Assembly (NCBI GenBank): GCA_900312665.1
Contig: ONZQ02000002.1
Location: 1,544,200 to 1,608,199, forward strand
Length of the DNA stretch: 64,000 nt
Direction: 5' to 3'
From: Cephalotrichum gorgonifer
Lineage: Eukaryota; Ascomycota; Sordariomycetes; Microascales; Microascaceae
This document shows, piece by piece, positions 11,980 to 24,072 of this stretch (position 1 is its first letter; every line of letters starts with the position of its first letter). Both the position numbers and the translations under genes were made by a program. Below the pieces are notes generated by a model. That model made no database searches, was not told the origin of the DNA, and worked only from the letters and a program-made list of their open reading frames with translations.

Positions 11980-14032
11980 ATGGCTCCCTCAGCTTCCAAG
12001 GAGAAGCGCATGGCGAAGAAGGCTGAGAAGAAGTCTAAGACGGCAGCTGCCGCGCCCGCCCTCGATGCCAACGGCAACGTCATCGCAAAGGACGAGCCCC
12101 TAAACACGAAGCAGAAGGAGGAAGAAATCAACCGTCTGGCTGCCCAGATGGACAAGCATGGCCTTTCCGACCGAGTGACTACCGGCGTATTGGCATCCAC
12201 TCCGACGAGCCGAGATGTCAAGATCAGCAGTGCCAGCCTGGTGTTCCACGGCCGCGTATTGATTACCGATACCACCCTCGAGTTGAACTACGGTCGTCGG
12301 TACGGTCTTCTCGGAGAGAACGGCTGCGGAAAGAGTACCTTCCTCAAGGCCATCGCCAACCGGGAATACCCCATCCCTGAGCACGTCGATATCTACCTAT
12401 TGAACCACGGTGCTCCCCCCTCCGACCTTGGCGCCCTCGAATGGGTTGTTACTGAGGCTCAGAACGAGCTGGACCGTCTAGACAAGGTCGCGGAGAAGCT
12501 TCTGGAGGAGGAGGGTCCTGAGAGCCCTGTCCTCATGGATCTCTATGACGTAAGCTCACCTCTCGTTGTTTCCCTTTTTCACAGCTATCACCAACACCCT
12601 GCTTGGTTGTTCAACGGGGGATCCACTGTGATTCAGTGGCTTCGTTGTGTGCATTTTTAAGAAGTGTTGACTCAAGGCTGACAATGTAACAGCATATGGA
12701 TAAAATGGATCCTTCCACATTTGAGACCCGTGCGTCCCTTATCTTGACTGGTCTCGGCTTCAACAAGTCCACCATCCACAAGAAGACCAAGGACATGTCT
12801 GGTGGTTGGAGGATGCGAGTTGCTCTCGCGAAGGCGCTGTTCGTTAAGCCGACCCTTCTGCTTCTTGATGACCCCACGGCCCATCTCGATCTCGAGGCTT
12901 GCGTGTGGTTGGAAGAGTACATGAAGAAGTGGGACCGAACCTTGGTTCTCGTGTCGCATTCTATGGATTTCCTCAACGGTGTATGCACCAACATGATCGA
13001 CATGCGGGGCCAAAGGTTGGTCTACTATGGTGGCAACTACGACAGTTACGGAAAGACGAGGAGCGAGCAGGAGACGAACCAGATGAAGGCCTACCACAAG
13101 CAGCAAGAAGAGATCGTCCACATCAAGAAGTTCATCGCCAGCGCCGGTACGTACGCCAATCTCGTCCGACAGGCCAAGTCGCGCCAGAAGATCCTAGACA
13201 AGATGGAGGCCGACGGCTTCATCCAGCCCGTCCAGGAAGACAGGGTGTTCAACTTCCGCTTCGCCGATGTGGACAAGCTCCCGCCTCCCGTTCTGGCCTT
13301 CGACGACGTCAGCTTCTCTTACTCTGGTGAGGAGAAGGATGACCTGTACAAGAACCTCGATCTCGGATTCGACATGGATTCGAGGACAGCGCTTGTGGGG
13401 CCCAATGGTGTTGGAAAATCGACCCTGCTGCGACTGATGACTGGCAAGTTGTCGCCTCGCGAGGGATCGGTCCAGAAGCACACCCACTTGAAGCTCGGGC
13501 TTTACTCGCAGCACAGCTCCGAGCAGCTGGATCTCACCAAGTCGGCCCTCGATTTCGTCAGGGACCGGTACCCCCAGATCTCCCAGGATTACCAATACTG
13601 GCGTCAGCAGCTCGGACGCTATGGCCTGACTGGTGAATCGCAGACGGCTCTCATGGGAACGCTTTCCGAGGGTCAGAAGAGCCGCATCGTCTTCGCGCTC
13701 CTCGCCATCGAGAACCCCAACATGCTTCTGCTGGACGAGCCTACCAACGGATTGGATATCCCCACTATTGACAGCTTGGCCGATGCTATTAACGCCTTCA
13801 ATGGCGGAGTTGTCGTCGTCAGTCACGACTTCCGGTATGCTGCAATTCCCTTAAACCCCCCAAAAATAACTCTGATGACGTGAAATAACTGACCATCCCA
13901 AACAGTCTCCTTGACAAGATTGCCAAGCAGATTCTTGTGTGCGACAACAAGACAATCACGACATGGCCTGGCACCATCTCGGAGTACAAGAACCATCTCC
14001 GCAAGAAGATGATTAGCGCCGGTGCGGTCTGA
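11980..14032 (+). CDS. ARB1: ABCF family ATPase ARB1 (ribosome biogenesis)
   Basis: This is a soluble twin-ABC ATPase without membrane segments, the ARB1/ABCF2 type, which in yeast shuttles between nucleus and cytoplasm and is needed for 40S and 60S subunit maturation. I predict three exons, 11980-12549, 12693-13834 and 13906-14032, giving 612 residues (yeast Arb1 is about 610). A lysine-rich N-terminal extension (MAPSASKEKRMAKK) precedes the first ATPase domain. That domain has a Walker A GENGCGKST near residue 112, signature MSGGW near 224 and Walker B with DDPT near 246. The second has GPNGVGKST near 426, LSEGQ near 513 and LLLDEPTNGLD near 533, with the VSHDFR switch motif spanning the last intron. 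The first domain has DDPTAHLD where many relatives have NHLD. Both introns are GT-AG and in phase. Confidence 0.93.
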
Positions 14033-16568
14033 GGGAGAAAATATTCCGGTCCCTTTTTGGGAAGTTTGGTTTCCTACTACGGACATGGCAGAGAAACTAC
14101 TAGCATACAGGTGGCGACCCAGTTAATACGGCCACTGGACATCATATAGACGAGAGAGCTGCGTTGAGCACGGCTCGCAGGGTCCAAAAGTGCTGTTTTC
14201 ACGTGGCTTCATAGATGAAGATGAGAGCGACGAGATGGTTAGGGTATTGGGTTCTCAGGCCGAACATGTTACGACGTCGTGTTTGGAGGCAAAACTTTTC
14301 AGGGGAACACAGGGGGGAAGGTTCGTGGTTCGGTTTGGTATCTGATGAAGGAGAAAATAGGTTTTGGTATCTGGCTACGGAGGCATAAAGAGTTATGCCG
14401 GGTAGCTGCATTTTTTTTATTTGCAATGTCTTTTGAGGAAGGATAGACTAGTTCGTCGAGAGAACAGAATGCCTTTATTTTCATCATCACTCGTCTTCTT
14501 GTTTGCACTGCGAAACCTGCCAGGCTTTTGTTGCACGACTCCGGTTTCGTAGCTGTGGGGGCGGGAGTTTGAGCACAGGTGCGGAGTATTACTTGTATGT
14601 CATTCATTCATGCTCCATGTATTATTACAATATGGTTGAGCTATTAGGGCCTGGAGTGCAAGTAATGGTTTTCAAGGCAAACTCTTTTTAATAGCGGCAC
14701 GAAATAAAGCCTGGAAATGGATTATAGGTCTAGACAATACCGTCACTACTGGGGAAGTGAGGATGGGCGGGCCTTCATGTCATAACCGAGACATGACCCG
14801 CGCAACCATGAACGCAGCGTAGCGGGGTGAGTAATAAAGATGGTCACATGACCTGCTTATATCATCGTAAAGTTTGGTGGAGCTTTGTATGGTGTGGTTA
14901 GAGTTGGTGGAGTAGGATGAAGAAAGGGGAGGGAGCTGTGTCACCAGAACTCTATGTGCAAATCGAGGGCTATGATAATTCATGGAGTAGTCTCTAGCAA
15001 AGAAAGAGGAATAGCACAAGGAGGAAGGGCCAGAGGGCACAGCCGGTGAGAACAAGCCACATAAAAGCCGCAGATTAGGTTTTATTGTCATCATGGGCTG
15101 TTGTGGGTTAGTTAGTCTACATTGTCTCATCCACTGAAAACGACCATGGCGATCCAGTGATGACTACGCGTTCTCATCAGACAAATAGGTGGCCAAGCCA
15201 TGTGGACTCCTCCGCAAGTCAGCGGGAATTGAATCCCGCAGAGGTACAGCCCTCCTCCCTCCTCCATCCTTCATCAAAGAAGTTCGATTTCCGTTAAATT
15301 AGTAGGGGAAAGTCGACGAACTTGCGGTCTCTTATTTATAGATGCTATCACTCTAGAGGGAAACTGTCCAAAAAAAATCCTGCGCACTGTGGTCGAGCTC
15401 CAACGGCGAGTGATTGAACGCTTTGAAGGCATCGCGGGACTGGGTAGGTTTCACTCGTCATGTACCCACGACCTTAGGACAGATGTTGCCGCTGGGTGGC
15501 AGTAGACTAATTTCGCGCTTGAGATGAAGCTCACTGAATTTCATTGGCTGATATAAATGGAGATAGTACATGCGGCGAGGTACCAGCTACTTAGGCGACC
15601 CGAGACTCCGCCAATTGTGGAGGAATTGCGCAGCTGGGGCAAGGGGCAGCTCGGCTGAGATCGCTGGGCTGGCGTTCCTCCCCGATACTTACACCTTCGC
15701 GGCATTCCGGATTGTGCATGGTGGATTACAGGCTACGACGGCCTGGGATGACCCAACGCCAACACACCCCCTCAGGAAAAAACCACTCGAGCGTGCAACT
15801 CCTGGACACACTTTGTTATGGCTCCATCAAGCCATCATCCCTCGCCCCATTGACCGCATCCCCATCCCCCATCCCCCATTCATCCCATTCCCACTTCCCA
15901 CTCTTCCCCGTCATCTCTCTTCATCCCACCCGCTCCGCTCTCGTTTTCCATCACGATCTTCGACATCGTCACCACTTTTTTTGCCTCACCACCCAAATCG
16001 CCGTCGCGTCTTTTTTTTCTTTTCCTTTCTCACTTTCTTCTCCCCCCCCCATCACTATTGTATTACCAACACTTCTATTCTTTCTCCTTTTTTTCCTCCT
16101 TAGACTTGTCGATCGACGCAATCCGCTAGACCACGAAGCTTGCCACCCCCATCTCTGTTCCGCATCGTCCGTAACATTAGGTCGCGCAACTGTAATCAAC
16201 ACTTCGCCCTCTCTTTGAAAAATAGAGTAGTCTCCCAAAGCGCGAACCGGCGTGCATTGTCGGCGGACACCCCTGGCAAATACCCCGGCCGCCGCCCCAT
16301 TACCCACCATCGCCATCCGCCCCCCTTGCAACCTTCGCCTGTATTCCTTTCCAGGAACAACCTTCGAGACCCGGACGCGTTCAACTCCGACGCCCATTAG
16401 CTCCGTGCACATGGGATCACCAACTCAGTAACTGCAGCTTCATTATCAATCTACACTCCGACGGTCATCCGTCGTGTTGTCGCCGCCGCATTTCTGTGAT
16501 ATCATCTGCTCGCCCTTCTGCGAGCCACAGATTCGGATCCGAGTGAGAGCGACATTTTCGCCGCCACG
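14033..16568. promoter_or_regulatory. ARB1 3' region and INO80 promoter with pyrimidine-rich leader
   Basis: No supportable gene. The first few hundred bases are the ARB1 3' untranslated region. From about 15830 to 16105 the plus strand is strongly pyrimidine-rich, with repeated CCCCAT, TTTTTCCTTTC and C-run blocks, as expected of the promoter or 5' leader of INO80, which starts at 16569. Open frames across 15570-16400 have low-complexity Pro/Ser translations and are chance products of this composition. Confidence 0.45.
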
Positions 16569-19500
16569 ATGGAGTCCAATTTCCGATCCACTGTTCTTCA
16601 GCACCCTGCGGGCAAAGACGAAGACCGAGAGCGAGAACTAGACCGAGAGCGAGAGAGGCGGCATCCACGCGACATCTTGAACCCAACTAGCTCGGTAGTC
16701 GCGCCTCCAAGTGGCGTACCGTCGCAAGGACCACCTCGACACTCGGCCTTTAGCCTTCGATCGCCCACCCAGTCTGAGTTCCATCCTCCCCCGACGTTCC
16801 CTTCTCCCTCGAATAGATCGACAAATCACGACCACTCGCCGCCGAGGCCTGCCCTCAGCTCCTTCATGTCGCCGTCTGTAGCTGTCGGTCAAACGCCGCG
16901 TCCGCCGCCTGCCCAACATACTCCCACGGGCAGCCATCATCACGCCGCTCCGCCGTCGCCGATGCGCGCGTCCCCGGCCTACTACTCCTCTCAGCAGCCA
17001 CAAGAATCGCATCAGACGCGTGAGAAGCAGAGTGGTCGCAGTTTCTACGACCCTACGACGGATACGTCCACGAACGAGCGGCGAGTGGCCTCCGAGGCAG
17101 GAACTTGGCATCGCGCATCTACACCAAAGGTAAGCAAACCGTCGACTCGCCCTTTTTATCCTCTCGCGCTGCCTTCCCTCGTCTATCTCCCTTGGTTTTG
17201 CGGCTTGGGGAGACCGTTTTTTTCTTTCTATTTCTACGATTCGAGCCCGCGTTCTTTGCTTTTTATAAGCCCAAGACTCTTCGTTTGCCGGAGCAAATAC
17301 CAGGCCCTTGCTTGGCCAGAGAGAGTCAGTCGCCTAGGGCGATTTACCGCTAGAAGTCAGCTGGTTTTGGGATTGATCACCACTCATGTCCCATGCAACG
17401 ATATTACGAGTGAAACGCGCCAGTTTTCCTCCCCCGGCCGCTCATTCCAGTCCAAAACCTAACCACCACAATTTTTCCGCACTCACCATCTCACCATCCC
17501 CCATCCCCCATCCATGACACAAATGTTATTAAGGTGGTCGAAAGCTAATTTCGAACCTCGCCACTCCAGGCACGTGAATCATCCGCCTACGCATCCATCG
17601 ATCCTCACCATTCCTATAACGGCGGTTATTCATCTCCACAGCCCCAGACCGCGACCTTCCAGCCGCATAGCCCTCGGTCACAACCTCACATAATGACCTC
17701 GGCTGGGAGCCCTCCGGGGCGACTACCCATCTCCGAGTCCCCGAGGCCACGCCCTACATCTCCCATCATGCGGCCCCATTCAAACGGAACAAACCCTTCT
17801 CTGGGTAGTGGGATATCTTCTCTGCTGCATCCACATTCACCCCCTCCGCCCAGCTCACGACCGGCCTCGGTATGTCCATGGGAATCTAATTCAACAGCCC
17901 CTCTAATATAAACTCTGGCGAGGTGTCCTTCTCACTAACATGTATTGTTTCCTGTAGTCAACCCCTAGTCGTGCGGCTGAGCTCATGTCTTTCTCGAACA
18001 TCCTAACAAGCGCCGAGCCCGACCCAAGGTTTAAGCCAGCATCCCCGGAAGCACCTGAGTCGAAGGGACCGTCACGCCAGGCATCACCTCGCCGTGACCC
18101 GGGCATCGGAAGGGAGCCGTCGCCGGAGCGCACAAGAAGACGGTTCGAGGAATCACCCTCCGAAAAGTCTCATGCCCCTGAGTCCGAGCGCGAGACTGGG
18201 ACCAATGGTACTCTAGAGAAGGAGGCGGATGACACCGATAATGACGCCAGCGTCATGAAAGTGGAACCCGATACCGAACCAGAGATCGAGAAGCCTACTA
18301 AGAAAAGGCTGCCGGCTAAGAGCAAGGAGAAGAAGGAGAAGGCGCCGCGCAAATCAAAGGGCCGCGTCTCTGATATCAGGGATGCCGAGGGCACGCCTAA
18401 GAGCAACTCTCGCCGGGGATCTTCGGCCGGCAAGGACTCAAGCAACAGCCCTCGTGTACCCGCCAAACGGCAGGCAAATGGTCAACCCAAGAACCTCGCC
18501 ATCTCGGCCGCCAAGGAGAAGACGATCCTCGCCGAGATGGAGCTATTGGACGCCGAAGCTTCCAAGGACGAAGAAGATGCGGATCTCTTGGCCGACGAGG
18601 CTAAGGCATACGGGCGCCATTCTCATAAGCGAATCCGGACATCAGTTGAAACCGATGGCAAGCGTAATGGCGCCCGGAGACACGATATCCTCGATTCCGC
18701 CCTTGGTCATATCCGTGTCCACACCGACATGGGGAAGAGGCGCTACGATGAGCTCTATTATGAGGATGCCCTGCATGAGGTACGCGAACGCGAGGTCTTT
18801 GCCGAGAAGGAACGCAAGAAGGATATGCAACGCAAACGACGTCGGGAGAAATCCATGGCAGCTACGATCGAACAAAAGGAGGCTGCCTTGGCCAAGGCAC
18901 GTGCCGCCGGGGACGAGAACGAGCGTCAGAAGCATTTGCGAGAAGCTGCCCGGGCTGGGAAGAAGGCAGAACAGACCAAGCTTGTCCTCCAGAATGGCTT
19001 CAAGGGCCCTGTGCGGGGCTTTGTTGACTCCCACCCCGATGGTGGCTCCATGACGACATTCCAGGCGTCGGACGCGGAACCTAGTACTGGAAAGAAGAGC
19101 AAGGGCCGTGGCAGCTCGCGACCCAAGAAATCCAAGGAGCAGAAGCAGGCCGAAAAGGCGTCCGCGGAGGCTGCCCAGGCGGCTTTGGACGCAGGCGAAG
19201 AGCTGCCACCGCCCAAGGAGGAGGGTAAAATCCGCATCAAGGTCACGAAGAAGGCCAAGCAGCAGCAGAAGGCAGCCGACGCCGAAAAGGACAAGGAAAA
19301 CAAAGAGCCTAAGCCAGGCAAGGAGAAGGAGAAGGCCCCCCCCGCGCCAGAGTCTAAGTTCCAGTCCAAAGGCTACAACCAAATCTATGATCAGATTTGG
19401 CGCGATCTCGCACGCAAAGATGTCAACAAGACGAACAAGCTCGCGGCTGACTCGTACGCCACAAAGAGTTCCAACCTTAAGAAGACGGCAATCCTTGCCT

Positions 19501-22500
19501 CGAAGGAAGCAAAGAGGTGGCAGCTGCGAACGAACAAGGGTACGAAAGACCAGCAGGCTCGTGCCAAACGAGTGATGCGTGATATGATGGGCTTCTGGAA
19601 GCGCAACGAACGAGAAGAGCGCGACCTCCGGAAGGCGGCCGAGAGGCAGGAACTCGAAAACCAACGGAAGGAGGACGCCGACCGTGAAGCTGCCCGCCAG
19701 AAGAGGAAGCTCAACTTCCTCATCTCCCAAACGGAACTGTACTCTCATTTCATCGGCAAGAAAATCAAGACGGATGAAGTTGAGCGTAGCACCGACAATC
19801 CCGAACTCGCGGCTACAGAGGCGGCCAAGAATGGCACCGACGAAAGTGCTGTGGCGATCCATGAACCCACCGGGCCGGTCGGGAGCAAGGTTACGAACTT
19901 CGAAAACCTTGATTTCGACAACGAGGATGAGAGTCACCTCCGGGCTGCCGCCGCTGCAAATGCCCAGAGCGCCATTGCTGAGGCACAGAGAAAGGCTCGC
20001 GCGTTCAACAACGAGGCCGATCTCGACGAGGACGGTGAGATGAACTTCCAGAACCCGACGGGTATGGGAGACGTCGATATCCAGCAGCCGAAGATGCTCA
20101 CCGCCGTACTGAAGGAGTACCAGCTCAAGGGTCTCAACTGGCTCGTCAACTTGTACGAACAGGGCATCAACGGCATCCTCGCTGACGAAATGGGTCTCGG
20201 CAAGACTGTGCAGTCCATTTCGGTCATGGCCTACCTCGCAGAGAAGTACGACATCTGGGGCCCGTACCTTGTTGTGGCGCCCGCGTCCACCCTTCACAAC
20301 TGGGAACAGGAGATCCGGAAGTTCGTCCCGGACATGAAGATAATACCGTACTGGGGTAGTGGTAGCGACAGGAAGATTCTTCGGAAGTTTTGGGATAGGA
20401 AGCACACGACTTACAAGAGGGACTCGCCTTTCCACGTTTGCATCACTTCATACCAGATGGTTGTCTCGGACGTCTCGTACTTCCAGAAGATGAGGTGGCA
20501 GTATATGATCCTGGACGAGGCGCAAGCCATCAAGAGCTCCCAGAGCTCGCGGTGGAAGTCACTTCTGGGATTCCACTGCCGCAACCGGCTGCTCCTCACC
20601 GGTACGCCTATCCAGAACAATATGCAAGAGCTGTGGGCCCTACTTCACTTCATCATGCCGTCGCTGTTCGACTCTCATGACGAGTTCAGCGAGTGGTTCT
20701 CCAAGGATATCGAGTCACACGCCCAGAGTAACACGAAACTGAACGAGGACCAGCTCAAGCGACTGCACATGATTCTCAAGCCCTTCATGTTGCGGCGTGT
20801 GAAGAAGCACGTGCAGAAGGAACTCGGCGACAAGATTGAGCTCGACGTCTTCTGCAACCTCACGTACCGGCAGCGGGCCTACTACCGCAATCTGCGCAAC
20901 CAGATTAGCATCATGGACCTGATCGAGAAAGCCACCACTGGCGACGACAATGACTCCGGCACGCTGATGAATCTAGTGATGCAGTTCAGGAAGGTGTGCA
21001 ACCATCCAGACTTGTTTGAAAGAGCTGACACATCGTCGCCGTATTCATTTGGGTACTTTGGCGAGGCGTCGTCGTTTACCCGGGAGGGCAACGAGATCAT
21101 GGTCAAGTATTCATCACGCAACCTGATCGATTATCACCTTCCCAAGCTTATCTGGCGCGGAGATGCTCGTCTAGCTTTGCCGAGTAGGGAAAACCAAAAG
21201 GCGGGCTGGAGAAACCAGGTGCTCACGAACATGATGAACATCTTTACGCCAGATAACATCCGCGAAAGAATGTCCGGCTCGGACACGTTTTCGTGGCTTC
21301 GCTTTGCGGATGCGTCGGCGGGCGATGTTTACAAGGCAACCCACTCTAACCTCGTTACGAGGGCGGTCAATTGCGTTGGCAGAAATGACAGGCTTGGGCG
21401 GCTGTCGGTTGCTTATTGTGAGCCGGAGGACGAAGGCTACACGCCCGGGCATGCCCTGTTTTTGATCAAGGAGCGAAGTAGCAGACTCCCTCTCGCGGAG
21501 GTCACTGGTGACGGCGTCCTGAGCGAACTCATGAACGTCGCACGCACCAAGTACCAAGCCGATGGTCTTAACAGACTCGAGCAAGCGGCACGGCCAGCGG
21601 CAACCGCCCCCCCGATCGCCGTCGTCTGCTTCGACCAAGGGACGGTTGCCGAGTGCGAAAACTCATTCTTCAATATCGGGGTCAGGCGAGCTCTCTACGG
21701 GCCGAGCTCGGCGGAGCAGAAGGCGCTCATCAGGCAGGATGTCGCGCCAGCCTTCATGCCGCCACGCCCAATGCTCCCGGCACCAGACAATGAGAAGAAA
21801 CGGTTCAACAACATCACAGTTCCATCGATGCGCCGGTTCGTTACTGACAGCGGCAAGTTGGCGAAACTGGATGAGCTGCTGTTCAAGCTCAAGAACGAGG
21901 GCCACCGCGTGCTACTCTACTTCCAGATGACGCGCATGATCGACCTAATGGAGGAGTACCTGACATACCGCAACTACAAGTATTGCCGGCTAGACGGGTC
22001 GACGAAGCTCGAGGACCGGCGTGACACGGTACACGACTTCCAGACGCGGCCGGAGATCTTCATTTTCCTACTGTCGACGCGCGCGGGTGGTCTCGGGATC
22101 AACCTGACAGCGGCAGACACTGTGATATTCTACGACTCGGACTGGAACCCGACGATTGACTCGCAAGCCATGGACCGATCGCACAGGTTGGGACAGACGA
22201 GGCAGGTGACGGTGTACCGACTCATCACGCGGGGTACGATCGAGGAGCGCATCCGGAAGCGGGCGCTGCAGAAGGAGGAAGTACAGAGGGTGGTGATTTC
22301 TGGCGGCGGCGCTAGCGTGGACTTCTCAGGCAGGCGGATGCCGGAGAACCGTAACAGGGATATTGCGATGTGGCTCGCTGATGATGAGCAGGCCGAGGAG
22401 ATTGAGAGGAGGGAGAGGGAGCTGTTGGAGAGCGGGGAGCTGGAGAAGGTGACGAAAAAGAAGGGGAAGAGGAAGAGGGCGGTTGTCGAGGATGTTAGTC

Positions 22501-22771
22501 TTGATGAGATGTACCATGAGGGTAAGTTTCCCCCACAGCATCCCTAATCACCCCTGGCCCCTCTTTCTTCCCATCCATTTCTACCATCTTTATCATTTGA
22601 CCTGTTTCTAACGGATGTTGTGCTCTAGGCGAAGGAAACTTTGACGACAAGAACGCGTCGGGGACGGCGACGCCGACACCCGCAGACTCGGACGCCAAGA
22701 TCAAGAAGCGGAAGACGAAAAAGGCGAAGACGGCGAAGGAGAGGCTTGCGATGGCAGATGGGGACATGTAG
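16569..22771 (+). CDS. INO80: INO80 chromatin-remodelling ATPase (catalytic subunit)
   Basis: This is the Snf2-family ATPase of the INO80 complex, which slides nucleosomes and exchanges H2A.Z in transcription, replication and repair. I predict four exons, 16569-17129, 17570-17869, 17958-22521 and 22629-22771, all in phase, giving about 1,855 residues. The first ~290 residues are Pro/Ser-rich and disordered. A Lys/Glu-rich region follows, then the DBINO domain at about 754-890 (start FQSKGYNQIYDQIWRDLARK). The first ATPase lobe has DEMGLGKT near 1030 and DEAQ near 1140. An insertion of roughly 270 residues, characteristic of INO80, separates it from the second lobe, which has STRAGGLGINL and HRLGQ near 1695. 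The C-terminus is short and basic. The first intron, 440 bases, is unusually long for this window and could hide an extra small exon. Confidence 0.94.
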
Positions 22772-24072
22772 TTCTCTTGCCTCCCGTTTCTTCTTTCACC
22801 GCTGTTCGTCGACGTTGGTAGTAATCTATCGTGGCGGGTTGTCAGTGGTTGGGCGCGTGTATAATAGTTAAAACAGAAGAGGATTAGGAGAATGGGAGTC
22901 TGGCCTTTTTTGGTAGCTGGAGGTGTAGAGTTTACTTGGTGTATGGGGGTGTAAGGCTGCGCAAGGGTGTACTACGAGTTTCATTTAGGGGTTATAGATT
23001 TTATTAGAGGACTTTGTGCTTCACCTTCCCCCTTCTTCCCTTCTCCCTCGTCTTCACTCATCTGATCTCTGCGCCGCCCGTGGTCTCTCTTGTTCCTCCA
23101 ATGAGGTTACACTCTCCATATGCTTAAGGAGGGAGGGAACTAGGCTTCCTATCCCCGCCAGCAAGGCCTAGCTATCACATACGACCATAGCTCGCGGAGA
23201 ACTGAGGGTCCCGTCCGCTCCCCTATACATAAACCGCGAAGCGCTAGACTAGTAGTTGGGTCGGTGACGACCAGCGAATCCCTGGTGTTGTATGTCCTTA
23301 TATTTTTAGTTGCCTTCTTCTTCTTTTTTTTGAGATGGGGCGCGGTCTTGAGTGCATTATGGCCGTGTAAGACGGGCATGTGGTGCAAGAGGACGGACTG
23401 GGTGGACGGAAAACATCCCCTGGTACAAACCTACAGCCTAGGAAGCAAGACACCAAAAGATCTCTTTCCGTCCTCCTAACTTCATTCTTCATCAGATGTA
23501 TACTTTCTTCTCTAGGGAGGGACCGGGGGTTTCCCATCCCGTACGGCCTCTCTGAAACAAACTAGGTATATTACATACTACGTCTTACACTCATTCACTA
23601 CGCCATACAACAACTACATCAGAGCATATGTGAGATGGTTACGTCCTATGTTCCAAGCAGGCGACATGGCAACCCGGTGTCTCATAAGACTTCAGCAGAC
23701 TGGTTCGCCAGACACGTTCAGAGACGAAATGCATTAACTAACTAGGTCCGGAAGAAAGAAACCCTATTGTACAATCTGTCCGTGGGGGGACTGGGTTAGT
23801 TGCCGACCCGACCGGCCGTGACCGGGCGTACCCCAACAAACGAAGGGGGGGTAAGAAGCGCATGAAAGCACCGAGGTGAAAAAGGCAAGGTCAGTCAGTC
23901 TCAGTCAGTCTCGTTACGCCAATCGCATTCCTGAAAATCGAATCCCCGTAAACCAGGAAACACCCCTCCGAACGAAAACCAAAAACGAAGTAGGCGAAAA
24001 GACGAAGATGGGTCAGTTCAGATGTAAGAATAAACATCCACGTTAGTGCCGTTAGTAGTCGTCCTGTCCAAC
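22772..24072. other. Convergent 3' regions of INO80 and BBP
   Basis: INO80 (plus) and BBP (minus) converge on this 1.3 kb stretch, so it mostly holds their 3' untranslated regions. It contains T-runs near 23325-23331 and a short duplicated CAGTCAGTCT unit near 23892-23911. No supportable gene. Confidence 0.45.

Noticed and set aside
15570..16400. Plus-strand frames of 86-177 codons before INO80
   Set aside because: They are low-complexity pyrimidine-rich leader sequence with Pro/Ser-rich chance translations.
18642..20435. 597-codon open frame on the minus strand
   Set aside because: It lies antisense to the INO80 coding exon; it is a shadow of GC-biased codons with a low-complexity Leu-rich translation.
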